Assembly (NCBI GenBank): GCA_019459085.1
Contig: JAIBEW010000027.1
Coordinates: 62,001-126,000 of the forward strand
Length of the DNA stretch: 64,000 bases
Reading direction: 5' to 3'
Origin: Kaistella sp.
Lineage (GTDB): Bacteria; Bacteroidota; Bacteroidia; Flavobacteriales; Weeksellaceae
Positions 33,231 to 42,101 of the stretch are shown one piece after another. How positions within the stretch are numbered: the first letter of the stretch is position 1; every line of letters starts with the position of its first letter. The notes below the pieces were generated by a model. That model saw only the letters and a program-made list of their open reading frames with translations, did no database searches and was not told the DNA's origin. The position numbers and the translations under genes were made by a program.

Positions 33231-34415
33231 TTATTTTCTCACGAAACTGGCTACATCTTCAGCCGAAATAGGATTGGATCCGAGGATCAAGAGTCTTTCA
33301 ACAACATTCCTGAGTTCCCGGATATTTCCGGTCCATTTAAAATTTTCCAGGGCTTTAATCGCTTTGTCGTCGAACTGTTTTTGAGCAGTTCCGTGTTCAT
33401 CAGAAATTAATTTTGAAAAATGTTCCACCAAAAGTTTGATGTCTTCTTTTCTTTCATCCAATGGCGGCACATAAATTTCAATGACCGATAGACGGTGATA
33501 AAGATCTTCCCGAAACTTTCCGGATTCAATTTCTTTCTGCATGTCTTTATTAGTGGCGGCAAGAACACGCACATCCACTTTAATTTCTTTGTCGCTTCCA
33601 ACCGGTGAAACTTTGCTCTCCTGCAGCGCACGAAGCACTTTAGCTTGTGCAATGAGACTCATATCTCCAATTTCATCCAGGAAAATCGTTCCGTTGTTTG
33701 CAAGTTCAAATTTTCCCTGTTTGTCTTTAATGGCGCCGGTGAAACTTCCTTTTACGTGTCCGAAAAGTTCAGATTCAATAAGCTCTGACGGAATCGCGGC
33801 ACAGTTTACTTCAATCATTGGACCTTTGCTGCGTTCACTCTGAGAATGAATCGCGTGCGCTACGAGTTCCTTTCCTGCTCCGTTCGGCCCTGTGATTAAA
33901 ACCCTTGCATCAGATGCGGCAACTTTTTCGATCATGTCCTGAATTTTCTTCAGGGCAGCCGATGCGCCGATCATTTGATATTTCTTGTTGACTTTCTTTT
34001 TTAAAGTCGTGTTTTCAATTTTTAAATGCTGATTGGTTTTCTGCAAATTTCCTTTGTCCAAAGCATTTTTAACGCTCGTAATGAGTCGGTTGATATCAAT
34101 AGGTTTTGAAATAAAGTCATAGGCACCGTCTTTCAGACAGGCCACTGCGGTGTCAATATCGGCATGGCCGGAAATCATCACAAATGTGGTGTCGGGTTTT
34201 ATCTGTAATGCTTCCTTTAAAAGTTCTGTCCCCGATAGTTTCGGCATTTTAATATCCGAAACCACCAAAGCAAAATCTTCTTTTTCAATTTGTTTAAGCC
34301 CCTCCAAACCATCGTCTGCAATTACAAATTCATAATCGGTTAATTCTTCGGATAAAATACTCTGTAGCACTCCTGAAATGGCCTTTTCATCTTCTACTAT
34401 TAAGATTTTCTGCAT
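33231..34415 (-). CDS. NtrC-family response regulator without DNA-binding domain
   Basis: A 394-residue protein with an N-terminal receiver domain (phospho-acceptor D54 in VVSDIKMPK) and a sigma-54-activating AAA+ domain from about residue 140: Walker A in TGPNGAGKE, the sigma-54 contact loop GSFTGA (Ser for the usual Ala) and Walker B FLDEIGDM. It ends at NVVERLLILGSNPISAEDVASFVRK, right after the AAA+ lid. The C-terminal Fis-type HTH of NtrC proteins is missing, and translating past the stop gives nothing HTH-like. No histidine kinase gene is adjacent. It probably activates RNA polymerase with sigma-54 from solution, by analogy with other HTH-less members. Confidence 0.9.
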   Translation of the reverse strand: MQKILIVEDEKAISGVLQSILSEELTDYEFVIADDGLEGLKQIEKEDFALVVSDIKMPKLSGTELLKEALQIKPDTTFVMISGHADIDTAVACLKDGAYDFISKPIDINRLITSVKNALDKGNLQKTNQHLKIENTTLKKKVNKKYQMIGASAALKKIQDMIEKVAASDARVLITGPNGAGKELVAHAIHSQSERSKGPMIEVNCAAIPSELIESELFGHVKGSFTGAIKDKQGKFELANNGTIFLDEIGDMSLIAQAKVLRALQESKVSPVGSDKEIKVDVRVLAATNKDMQKEIESGKFREDLYHRLSVIEIYVPPLDERKEDIKLLVEHFSKLISDEHGTAQKQFDDKAIKALENFKWTGNIRELRNVVERLLILGSNPISAEDVASFVRK

Positions 34416-34491
34416 TCGTTACAATTTATGGATTTAATAAAAAATTAGTTTAAATTTTGCAGATAATGTAGCAACTATCATACCCAAAAAA

Positions 34492-35154
34492 TCAGTTTCT
34501 GGCTCCGAAGATGGCAGACCCAATTCTCACAGACGTGGAACCACATTCAATCGCAGTCTGATAATCATCAGACATTCCCATGGATAGGGTAGTGAGGGGT
34601 TGTAATTTTGAAAGTTGGTCGAATAACTGTTTCAGAAACGAAAATTCCTGACGGATCTGGTTTTCATCATCGGTAAATGTTGCCATTCCCATTAATCCTG
34701 AAATTTCTACATTTGGAAATTTACCACTCAGGTACTCTTGAAAAAGTTCTTTTACCTCAGAAATTTCAAGTCCGAATTTGGTCTCTTCCGCAGCGATTCT
34801 TACCTGAAGAAGCACCTTGATCTTTCGGCTAAATTTTTCCGCCTGCCTGTCGATTTCAATCAATAATTTTTCGGAATCTACGCTCTGAATGGTATCGATA
34901 AATTCAGCGATGTACTTTACCTTGTTGGTCTGCAGATGCCCGATTAAATGCCACTGAATATCATCCGGAAGCAGTGGTAATTTTTCAGCAAGCTCCTGAA
35001 CTTTGTTCTCACCGAATATTCTCTGCCCCTGATTATAAATTTCTTTAATTTTTTCAGCGGACTGGGTTTTCGAAACTACTGTGAGCTGAACAGTTGGAGG
35101 TAAATTCTGTACAATTGATTTATATTCCTCAGCAATATTGAAATTTTCGGACAT
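34492..35154 (-). CDS. YggS family PLP homeostasis protein
   Basis: A 220-residue alanine-racemase-fold PLP-binding protein that buffers pyridoxal phosphate. The PLP lysine is in VQLTVVSKTQSAEKI, with FGENKVQEL, WHLIGHLQTNKVKYI and the C-terminal phosphate loop SVRIGSAIFGARN all conserved. It is a monomeric, catalytically silent member of the fold. It lies 76 bases upstream of the response regulator on the same strand. Confidence 0.92.
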   Translation of the reverse strand: MSENFNIAEEYKSIVQNLPPTVQLTVVSKTQSAEKIKEIYNQGQRIFGENKVQELAEKLPLLPDDIQWHLIGHLQTNKVKYIAEFIDTIQSVDSEKLLIEIDRQAEKFSRKIKVLLQVRIAAEETKFGLEISEVKELFQEYLSGKFPNVEISGLMGMATFTDDENQIRQEFSFLKQLFDQLSKLQPLTTLSMGMSDDYQTAIECGSTSVRIGSAIFGARN

Positions 35155-35227
35155 TTTTCTTATTTGAAATAAAATTAATGCACGAATTTAACGAAATTCA
35201 GGAGGATGACCAAAAGAGTTCCTGTTT

Positions 35228-35914
35228 TCAGGATTCAGAGCGCAATATTTCCTTGAGTTTTTTCATTCCTTCGGTGGCTGAAGTTCTAAAGAAATTGGCC
35301 TTTTTTGAAAAACTGTTTTCAAGATGAGGATCAATGACGAAAATTTCGCAGCTTTCCGGAATGTGATGAATAAGCCCCGCCGCCGGATACACCTGCATGG
35401 AAGTGCCTATAATGAGAAAAACATCCGCCTGCTCCGCGATTTCCATTGCTTTTTCCATTTCCGGAACCGCTTCTCCAAACCAAACGATATGCGGGCGCAA
35501 CTGTGTTCCGTTTTCATCAAGATCTCCTAAATTCAGATCGTTTTCCCAATCGATAATGGGCGTTTCAGAATTGATTGGTTTTGCTTTTTTAAGTTCGCCA
35601 TGAAGATGGGTTACTTTTGTTGAACCCGCTCTTTCGTGCAGATCATCTACATTTTGTGTAATGATTTCCACATCAAAATCAAGTTCCAGCTCAGCCAGAA
35701 TACGGTGTGCGTCATTTGGTTCCACCTCTTTTAACTGGCGTCTTCTGGCATTGTAAAAATCAAGCACCAGTTTAGGATTTCGTGCGAAACCTTCAGGTGA
35801 AGCCACATCTTCAATCCGGTGGTCTTCCCAAAGACCATTGGAATCTCTGAAAGTTTTCACGCCGCTTTCCGCAGAAATTCCGGTGCCGGAAAGCACGACC
35901 AGTTTCTTTTTCAA
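35228..35914 (-). CDS. Sir2 family NAD-dependent protein deacylase
   Basis: A 228-residue sirtuin that removes acyl groups from lysines using NAD. The NAD motif is LSGTGISAESGVKTFRD (GTG in place of the common GAG), TQNVDDLHERAG is present, and the catalytic histidine is in VTHLHGELKKA. The zinc cysteines between them are lacking, as in other short class III enzymes. The start is TTG at 35914, overlapping the stop of the DUF72 gene as TTGA; a longer frame from 35965 would sit fully inside that gene. It is probably co-translated with the DUF72 gene. Confidence 0.9.
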   Translation of the reverse strand: MKKKLVVLSGTGISAESGVKTFRDSNGLWEDHRIEDVASPEGFARNPKLVLDFYNARRRQLKEVEPNDAHRILAELELDFDVEIITQNVDDLHERAGSTKVTHLHGELKKAKPINSETPIIDWENDLNLGDLDENGTQLRPHIVWFGEAVPEMEKAMEIAEQADVFLIIGTSMQVYPAAGLIHHIPESCEIFVIDPHLENSFSKKANFFRTSATEGMKKLKEILRSES

Positions 35915-36636
35915 CTTAAAATTTTCTTTAAATATAAGGCGTTTTTCAGCGCAGCGGTTCCCCACGTGTTGTTGAAAAAAATATAGACGTTTCGACCGGC
36001 TTTTTTGATATTCTCAGCGAGTTTTTCCATTTCAGAGTCTGAATACTCAGATTTAAAAAGCACCGGAACGCCATGCAGACGGTAGTACGCCGAATCATTG
36101 CTGTTTATGATGAAATCGTCCGGCAGATCTTTCGGGAAACTTACACCGGAAAAAACGATGTTTTTCTTCTTCAAAATTTGCATGACTTCCTCATTCCACC
36201 AGGATTTATGGCGAAACTCCACAACATTGAGAAAATCCGGATCTGCATTTGCGATTACTTTCTCAAGATTTTCATCACTGAAATGAAAAGAAGGCGGCAG
36301 CTGGAACAGAAATCCTGCCAGTTTTTCTCTCAAACCTGTTTGAACGTATCTGCAGAAATCCTGACTATCATCCCGAGTTTCCGAAAGCCTTCTGAAATGC
36401 GTGACCGACTGCGGGATTTTAATGAAAAACCTGAATTCTTCAGAGGTGAGATTAAACCAGTTCTCGAGCGTCTGCTGTCGCGGTCTCCGGTAAAACGTCG
36501 AATTGATTTCCACCGAATTGAATTTTTCAGAATAAAAAGTAAGCTGTTCCTTTGCCGGAAGTGTTTCGGGGTAAAAGAAGCCTTTCCAGTCGCGGTTTGC
36601 AAAGCCGGAGCAGCCGATGAACACTTTATTTTTCAT
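35911..36636 (-). CDS. DUF72 domain protein
   Basis: A 241-residue TIM-barrel protein of the DUF72 (YecE) family. The N terminus VFIGCSGFANRDWKGFFYPE, the SVEINSTFYRRP segment and the C-terminal YIFFNNTWGTAALKNA match the family well. Its biochemical role is not known; some members are linked to nucleic acid or iron-sulfur metabolism. It overlaps the genes on both sides, by 11 bases upstream and 4 bases downstream, placing it inside a compact operon with the sirtuin gene. Confidence 0.9.
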   Translation of the reverse strand: MKNKVFIGCSGFANRDWKGFFYPETLPAKEQLTFYSEKFNSVEINSTFYRRPRQQTLENWFNLTSEEFRFFIKIPQSVTHFRRLSETRDDSQDFCRYVQTGLREKLAGFLFQLPPSFHFSDENLEKVIANADPDFLNVVEFRHKSWWNEEVMQILKKKNIVFSGVSFPKDLPDDFIINSNDSAYYRLHGVPVLFKSEYSDSEMEKLAENIKKAGRNVYIFFNNTWGTAALKNALYLKKILS

Positions 36637-37228
36637 ACTTAATTAAACCTTCTGTCAGTGATTTCCACTGAAATTTACTTCCCGCAATCATTCCGCCAAC
36701 AGCCACCAGACTGTTTCGGATTTTTTCAAGAAGATGCAGATCCTCGGTGTTCGGAACTTCGTTTCTGCCGTGAACTTCTGCCGAAATTTTAACCCCTTCG
36801 CGTGTGATAAGAAAATTCGACGTAGCCTTCTCATCAAAGAAATGAGCGGTTTTTTCATCCGGTTTTGTGGGATTTGCGGTAGGACGCACCCGAATATAAA
36901 CGGATTCTGAATGATCTTGTTTTTCCTCTTCAATATGCTCCACCTGCACCCAGTCGAAGCCATCACCGGTTGTGTTATGAAGTCCGGGAACTTTGATGCT
37001 GAAATAATCTCCGATTTTTGGTCTCCCTAAAAGAATATTTCCATTTGCATCCCGAAGCGAAAATTCTGCTTTCTCTTCTCCAGCAAACAGTTCCCACGAA
37101 TTTACATCGAGGAAACGTTTTTTAACGGTTTCAAAATGTTCTGCTGCCAGCATTTCGTTATCCAGTTCCAGATCGGAAACGGTATCGCTTTTGGCGCCGG
37201 TTTTTTGTTGTGGTATTTTCTCTTCCAT
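36626..37228 (-). CDS. Hypothetical protein upstream of DUF72
   Basis: A 200-residue, acidic, soluble protein with no signal peptide or membrane span. The first 25 residues look disordered; the rest is a mixed alpha/beta domain with VKKRFLDVNSWELFAGEEKA, GRPKIGDYFSIKVPG and VQVEHIEEEKQDHSESVYIR, ending in a helix. The strand-rich layout and the length bring START-like proteins to mind, but no motif proves this. It overlaps the DUF72 gene by 11 bases. I recognise no family. Confidence 0.65.
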   Translation of the reverse strand: MEEKIPQQKTGAKSDTVSDLELDNEMLAAEHFETVKKRFLDVNSWELFAGEEKAEFSLRDANGNILLGRPKIGDYFSIKVPGLHNTTGDGFDWVQVEHIEEEKQDHSESVYIRVRPTANPTKPDEKTAHFFDEKATSNFLITREGVKISAEVHGRNEVPNTEDLHLLEKIRNSLVAVGGMIAGSKFQWKSLTEGLIKYEK

Positions 37229-37259
37229 GATAAAACCCGCAAACCGGGTCTGTATTTAA

Positions 37260-37796
37260 TTATTTGCTGAATTCTTCAATCATTCTTTTGTTGAAAGCAG
37301 GCAAATCTTCTGGCTTGCGGCTTGTCGTAAGGTTTCCGTCTGTCACAACCTCTTCATCCACCCAATTGGCGCCGGCATTTTTTAAATCCTTGGAAATCGC
37401 TTTAAACGAGGTCATTTTACGTCCATCAACAACTTCTGCATCAATAAGCGTTTGCGGGCCGTGGCAAATTGCAGCAACCGGCTTGTTGGCACTGAAAAAG
37501 TCCTTAACAAAACTCACCGCCTTCTCATTAGCACGAACTGCATCGGGATTCAGCACACCGCCCGGCAAAAGAAGCGCGTCATAGTCATCAACTTTTGCAT
37601 CGGAAACCGTTTTGTCAACCGCCACAGAATTGCTCCATTCATGATCCTTCATGGCTTTAATCTCTCCGGATTTCAGAGAAACAATTTCCACGGTTGCTCC
37701 TGCATTTTTCAAGGCTTCTACCGGACTTTCCAGTTCCGACTGTTCGTATCCGTCAGCTGCCAGAACTGCAATTTTTCTGTTATTTAAATTAATCAT
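37260..37796 (-). CDS. DJ-1/PfpI family protein (class I glutamine amidotransferase-like)
   Basis: A 178-residue protein of the PfpI/DJ-1 family. The nucleophile cysteine is in VAAICHGPQTLIDAEV, with the conserved DALLLPGGVLNPD and the N-terminal KIAVLAADGYEQSELESP. Members are stress-related deglycases, chaperones or peptidases; the exact role cannot be told. The start at 37796 (MINLNNRKIAVL) is chosen because the upstream extension runs through the terminator at 37818-37843. Confidence 0.9.
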   Translation of the reverse strand: MINLNNRKIAVLAADGYEQSELESPVEALKNAGATVEIVSLKSGEIKAMKDHEWSNSVAVDKTVSDAKVDDYDALLLPGGVLNPDAVRANEKAVSFVKDFFSANKPVAAICHGPQTLIDAEVVDGRKMTSFKAISKDLKNAGANWVDEEVVTDGNLTTSRKPEDLPAFNKRMIEEFSK

Positions 37797-37817
37797 AATC
37801 GTATTATTTATTTGAAA

Positions 37818-37843
37818 AAAGGGCAACAAATTTGCCGCCCTTT
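37818..37843 (-). terminator. Terminator of the DUF892 gene
   Basis: AAAGGGC pairs with GCCCTTT, with an inner GGCAA/TTGCC extension, and a T-run follows on the reverse strand, 37 bases after the stop codon. Confidence 0.78.
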
Positions 37844-37879
37844 GGTAATATTCTAAAGTAGCAGCTTGAACTGCTTTAT

Positions 37880-38413
37880 TTATTTCGCTTTTAAATTGAT
37901 TTCGGTCTTCGCAAGCTTGGTGAGATCCTTATCACATGATTTTTCCTCACTCAAAGTTGCCAGCAAAAGCTGAAGAACTTCTTTTTCTCCCAAGAGTTTG
38001 GCATATGTTGCCAAAGTACCGTAGGAAGCGATTTCGTAATGTTCAACTTTTTGAGCTGCAGCAATGATGGCAGCATCGCGAACTGCGCCCGGTTCTGTTT
38101 CTTCCATAATTCCTTCCGCTTCTTTAAGCAGGCCGTCCATGGCATCACATTTAACCGCTTCAGGCTTCAATTTAAGGGCTTTGAATCCATCCTCTAATCT
38201 TTTCACCTGATCTTTGGTTTCATCCAAATGAAGATTTACAGCATCTTTCAGTTTTTTTGACGTGGCGTTTTTGGCCATTTTAGGAAGATTTTTAAGAAGC
38301 GCTTTTTCCGCCCAGTACAAATCTTTCATCCCGTCTACCATAAAGTCTTTCAGTTTGTCAGCTGCATCCGCTTTAGGAGCAATTTTTCCGTTTGCTGTGG
38401 TCTTTTTTGCCAT
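37880..38413 (-). CDS. DUF892 (YciE/YciF-type) ferritin-like protein
   Basis: A 177-residue four-helix protein. After a Lys/Ala-rich tail of about 20 residues comes the family start KDFMVDGMKDLYWAEKALLKNLPKM, with the di-iron glutamates and histidines in NLHLDETKDQVKRLE, AQKVEHYEIASYGTL and the last helix. These proteins are induced by osmotic or general stress in other bacteria. The start is ATG 38413 (MAKKTTANGK). It lies next to the PfpI gene but has its own terminator. Confidence 0.9.
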   Translation of the reverse strand: MAKKTTANGKIAPKADAADKLKDFMVDGMKDLYWAEKALLKNLPKMAKNATSKKLKDAVNLHLDETKDQVKRLEDGFKALKLKPEAVKCDAMDGLLKEAEGIMEETEPGAVRDAAIIAAAQKVEHYEIASYGTLATYAKLLGEKEVLQLLLATLSEEKSCDKDLTKLAKTEINLKAK

Positions 38414-38531
38414 AATATAAATTTTAATGTTTTTTAATGATGTGATAAATATAATCAATTAATCTGGATATTCAGCAATCATAATCACTTTTATTTACCA
38501 TTTTAGACATAGTAAATAAAAAAAGCTATAA

Positions 38532-41075
38532 TTAATTGTTTATTTTATTTAAGTCCACTTTATTCAGTCTCAAAGAATTCAGGATTACAGAAACAGAGCT
38601 TAAACTCATTGCTGCTGCTGCGATCATAGGACTTAACAGTATTCCGAAGAACGGGTACAGCAACCCTGATGCAAGCGGAATGCCAAAAACATTATACACG
38701 AAGGCAAAAAATAAATTTTGTTTGATATTTCCCAAAAGTTTTTCGCTTAAAATCCTGGCTTTTACAACTCCCAGAATGTCGCCTTTCAGCAAAGTAATTT
38801 CTGAACTTTCGATCGCGACATCGGTTCCGGTTCCCATCGAAATTCCGACATCCGACTGTGCCAGAGCAGGCGCATCATTGATTCCGTCGCCGGCCATGGC
38901 CACGGTTTTTCCCGATTGCTGAAGTTTTTTAATTTCCTCGAGTTTATCCTGCGGAAGCTGACCCGCAAAATATTTTTGAATACCCAATTCAGCAGCAACG
39001 GCATTTGCAGTATGCTCGTTGTCCCCGGTCATCATGATGATTTCCACCTTATTTTTCTGGAGATATTCAACAGCCAGTCTGGAAGTTTTTTTTATTTTAT
39101 CTGAAAAACTTAAAAATCCGAGTACTTTTTTTCCATAAGAAAGATAGGAGACCGTTCTGGCTTCGTCTTGCTTGCCAATAACAATATTTTTCAGATTTTC
39201 GGGCACTGTAATACTGAACTGATTTAAAAGCGCTTCAGTTCCCAACAATGCTGTTTCTCCGTTAATGGTTGCTTTTATGCCTTTTCCTGAAATGTTTTCG
39301 AAATTTTCTGTATTCTCGAAAACCGTGTGTTCTTTTTTAAATTCCTTCAGAACCGCCTCTGAAAGAGGGTGTTCTGAATTCTGATTCAGCGCGGCAGCGA
39401 GTTTTAAGATCAGTGTTCGGTCTGAATTTTCTGATGTATAAATTTCGTCCAGACTGGGTTTTCCTTCAGTCAGGGTTCCTGTTTTATCGGTAATCAGAAC
39501 GTTCACCTTTGCCATCTGTTCCAAAGACTCGGCATTCCGTATGAGAATTCCGTTTTTCGCCCCTTTTCCGATTCCGACGGTCAAACTCATCGGCGTTGCC
39601 AAACCTAAAGCACACGGACAGGCGATAATCAGGACTGCAACCGCATTCACAAATCCAAGAATTAACCGGTTTTCTCCGCCAAAAATAAACCAGGCAAAAA
39701 AGGTGAGTACCGAAACAGCAATAACTGCAGGAACAAAAACCTTCGAAACCTTATCTGCAAGTTTCTGAATCGGTGCCTTGCTGCGGCTGGCCTCGTTCAC
39801 CATTTTAATGATCTGCGCAAGCAGTGTCTCGTTGCCCACTTTTTGGGCTTCCATCAGAAAAACGCCGTTTCCGTTAATGGTTCCCGAAGTCACCTGATCT
39901 GCTGTTTTTTTCTCGGTCGGAATCGGTTCTCCGGTAATCATGCTTTCATCAACCGTAGATTCCCCTTCGATTATTTTACCGTCGACTGGAATTTTATCGC
40001 CGGGTTTAACGCGAAGGACATCACCGGATTTAATTTCAGAAAGCGGAACTTTTTGCTCGTGTCCGTCCACAATTAAGTTGGCTTCACTTGGTGAAAGGTT
40101 CATGAGTTCCTTGATGGCATTTCCGGTTTTTTTATGAGCGGCAGCTTCCATCAGCTGTCCTAAAATAACGAGGGTCAGAATAACACAAACCGCTTCAAAA
40201 TAAAGCGGAATCCTGCCATCATGTGAAATTTCATGGGGAAATAACTGCGGAAATACCATTGCTGCGATGCTGAATACAAATGCAGCAGCGATTCCCAGTG
40301 CAATAAGACTGAACATATTCAGATTCCATGTTTTAAAGGAATTCCAGCCGCGTTTCATTAAAAACCAGCCCGCATAAAACAGAACCGGAATCGTTAAAAT
40401 AAGTTCTAAGATTCCCTGGGTTCTTCCGGAAATACCAACATCGAAAAACATTCCGCCCATGGAAAGAATGAAAACCGGAACTGTAAAAATTAAAGCGGTT
40501 ATGAATTTTTTCTTTAAGTTTTCCAAGGTTTTATCCTCCGAAATCTCGCCGGGTTTGCCGGGAATCTGAACGAGATCCATTCCGCAGACCGGACAGCCAA
40601 CATTGGAATCATAGACTTTATCGCCTTCGCAGAACATCGGACAATAATATTTCCCGGCATTATGTTGCTGTTCTAAGACCAATTGCTTTAATCCATCCGA
40701 TTTTAGCTGTTCATGAGTCCCAGAATTGGAATTTTCTACAGAACTTTCTGAAAGAAGTTCAGGCGTAATTTGCTCCAAATGCATATGACAGACGGGGCAG
40801 CCGGAATCGGAACCATAGGTTTTATCGCTTTCGCAGAACATCGGACAAAAATACTCACCGATTTTTTCAGAAAAATTATCCGGAAGATGAGTTTTGGAGA
40901 AAGCATTTTTTTTGTTTTGATAGTCGGCTCTTTCCTCAATAGGGACAAGAAACATATTGCAGACCGGACAGCGTTTTCCGGGCGCGAAATACACTTTTTC
41001 GCCTTCACATTCCATGGGGCAGTAGTACACGGAACTGGGCGAAATCTTGGCCGATGGGTGATTATGATTTTCCAT
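38532..41075 (-). CDS. Heavy-metal (copper) P-type ATPase with three N-terminal CPM-type metal domains
   Basis: An 847-residue P1B ATPase that would export copper or silver. In place of the usual GMxCxxC domains it has three CPM/CPVC zinc-ribbon-like metal domains at residues 17-43, 75-100 and 143-168, each with a CPMxC and a CPVCxM pair. The core has eight membrane helices, the CPC motif at 486-488, the phospho-aspartate D530 in DKTGTLTEG, the HPLSEAV histidine and GDGINDAPAL. The start at 41075 (MENHNHPSAK) overlaps the thioesterase gene end by 14 bases. A histidine-rich start also suits copper. No CopY or CueR-type regulator is adjacent. Confidence 0.9.
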   Translation of the reverse strand: MENHNHPSAKISPSSVYYCPMECEGEKVYFAPGKRCPVCNMFLVPIEERADYQNKKNAFSKTHLPDNFSEKIGEYFCPMFCESDKTYGSDSGCPVCHMHLEQITPELLSESSVENSNSGTHEQLKSDGLKQLVLEQQHNAGKYYCPMFCEGDKVYDSNVGCPVCGMDLVQIPGKPGEISEDKTLENLKKKFITALIFTVPVFILSMGGMFFDVGISGRTQGILELILTIPVLFYAGWFLMKRGWNSFKTWNLNMFSLIALGIAAAFVFSIAAMVFPQLFPHEISHDGRIPLYFEAVCVILTLVILGQLMEAAAHKKTGNAIKELMNLSPSEANLIVDGHEQKVPLSEIKSGDVLRVKPGDKIPVDGKIIEGESTVDESMITGEPIPTEKKTADQVTSGTINGNGVFLMEAQKVGNETLLAQIIKMVNEASRSKAPIQKLADKVSKVFVPAVIAVSVLTFFAWFIFGGENRLILGFVNAVAVLIIACPCALGLATPMSLTVGIGKGAKNGILIRNAESLEQMAKVNVLITDKTGTLTEGKPSLDEIYTSENSDRTLILKLAAALNQNSEHPLSEAVLKEFKKEHTVFENTENFENISGKGIKATINGETALLGTEALLNQFSITVPENLKNIVIGKQDEARTVSYLSYGKKVLGFLSFSDKIKKTSRLAVEYLQKNKVEIIMMTGDNEHTANAVAAELGIQKYFAGQLPQDKLEEIKKLQQSGKTVAMAGDGINDAPALAQSDVGISMGTGTDVAIESSEITLLKGDILGVVKARILSEKLLGNIKQNLFFAFVYNVFGIPLASGLLYPFFGILLSPMIAAAAMSLSSVSVILNSLRLNKVDLNKINN

Positions 41076-41460
41076 CCCGTAACCGCTGTTCAATAAATTC
41101 AATCTGGGTTTTCCCGTGTTTCGTGGGTTTTCCATCATCGTCAACGCCCACAAATACAATCCTGTCGATCGTAATAATGGTTTGGCGCGTCATCATATTT
41201 CTTACATCGCACCGCAAGGTGATCGACGTATTTCCGAACTCAATGGCTTCGATTCCTATTTCGATAATGTCGCCCTGTTTTGCAGAACTGATGAAGTTTA
41301 TTTCAGAAATATATTTGGTCACGCAGCGCGGCGTTTCAAGCTGAACAATGGCGTAAAGTGCCGCCTCTTCGTCGATCCACTGCAAAAGCCTGCCACCGAA
41401 AAGGGTGTGATTTGGATTCAGATCTTCCGGTTTGATCCATTTTCTTGTATGATAATTCAT
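41062..41460 (-). CDS. Acyl-CoA thioesterase (hotdog fold)
   Basis: A 132-residue hotdog protein of the YciA/BFIT type that hydrolyses acyl-CoA. The signature HTLFGGRLLQWIDEEAALYA holds the catalytic acidic residue on the long helix. The strand VTKYISEINFISSAKQGDII follows as in the family. The start is ATG 41460. The end overlaps the ATPase gene start by 14 bases, so the two are likely co-transcribed although they are not linked in function. Confidence 0.9.
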   Translation of the reverse strand: MNYHTRKWIKPEDLNPNHTLFGGRLLQWIDEEAALYAIVQLETPRCVTKYISEINFISSAKQGDIIEIGIEAIEFGNTSITLRCDVRNMMTRQTIITIDRIVFVGVDDDGKPTKHGKTQIEFIEQRLRDGKS

Positions 41461-41551
41461 GTTTTTTCTTTCAATTGAATGTAAATTTACTTGAAAAAAA
41501 CAGAAATAAGACAAATTTCAGTCATTCAGTATCATAGAAAAAACAAATAGA

Positions 41552-41965
41552 TCAGCCTTTTTTAGTCCGCATTGCCTTTACTTTTTTAACCTCAGGATCT
41601 TCAGCAAATTTTTGGTACTCCTCGCTTTCTACCGGAAAAAGCGCAACTTTTCCGTCGGAATTGCTGTGAACGCCGAAACCGTAGCGTTTTCCAAGAGCCG
41701 AGGAACGGAAACAGGCCTGACCTTTTGAAAAGAACTGTTTCCTGGCTTCAGTTTTTTCAGTTTCAGTGATGTCGTTTTTCTGGACATAGCATTCAAACAT
41801 CACATCATCAGAAGAAAACCGGTAAGGATTTTTGGAAATCATGTCGTACTGAATTTCGGCCAAAGTCCGGTTGCGTTTCACCGGCGGAATTTCGCTTTCT
41901 GAAACCGGACAGTCTTCTGCAATCTCGATAAAGGTGTCTTTATAATTGGTGGTATGGGTTTTCAT
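41552..41965 (-). CDS. DUF6157 family protein
   Basis: A 137-residue soluble protein with the family layout: MKTHTTNYKDTFIEIAEDCP at the N terminus, a central ACFRSSALGKRYGFGVHSN segment and a charged C terminus. It is common in Bacteroidota and Actinobacteria, and its function is unknown. It stands alone, 91 bases upstream of the thioesterase gene on the same strand, and borders the AT-rich orphan pocket. Confidence 0.8.
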   Translation of the reverse strand: MKTHTTNYKDTFIEIAEDCPVSESEIPPVKRNRTLAEIQYDMISKNPYRFSSDDVMFECYVQKNDITETEKTEARKQFFSKGQACFRSSALGKRYGFGVHSNSDGKVALFPVESEEYQKFAEDPEVKKVKAMRTKKG

Positions 41966-42101
41966 TTTTAGGTTTTAATGGTTATGAGGGTGTGAATTTA
42001 TGGGATTTTTTAAATAAAAAAAATGCCCAAGACAATTATGTTGTCGAGAAATGCCTTTAAATTCTACAAAAATGGCTCACGCCAATTTCCTCAGCATCTA
42101 A

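Noticed and set aside
36073-36642. Forward frame of 189 codons
   Set aside because: Antisense shadow of the DUF72 gene; no promoter and no plausible protein features.
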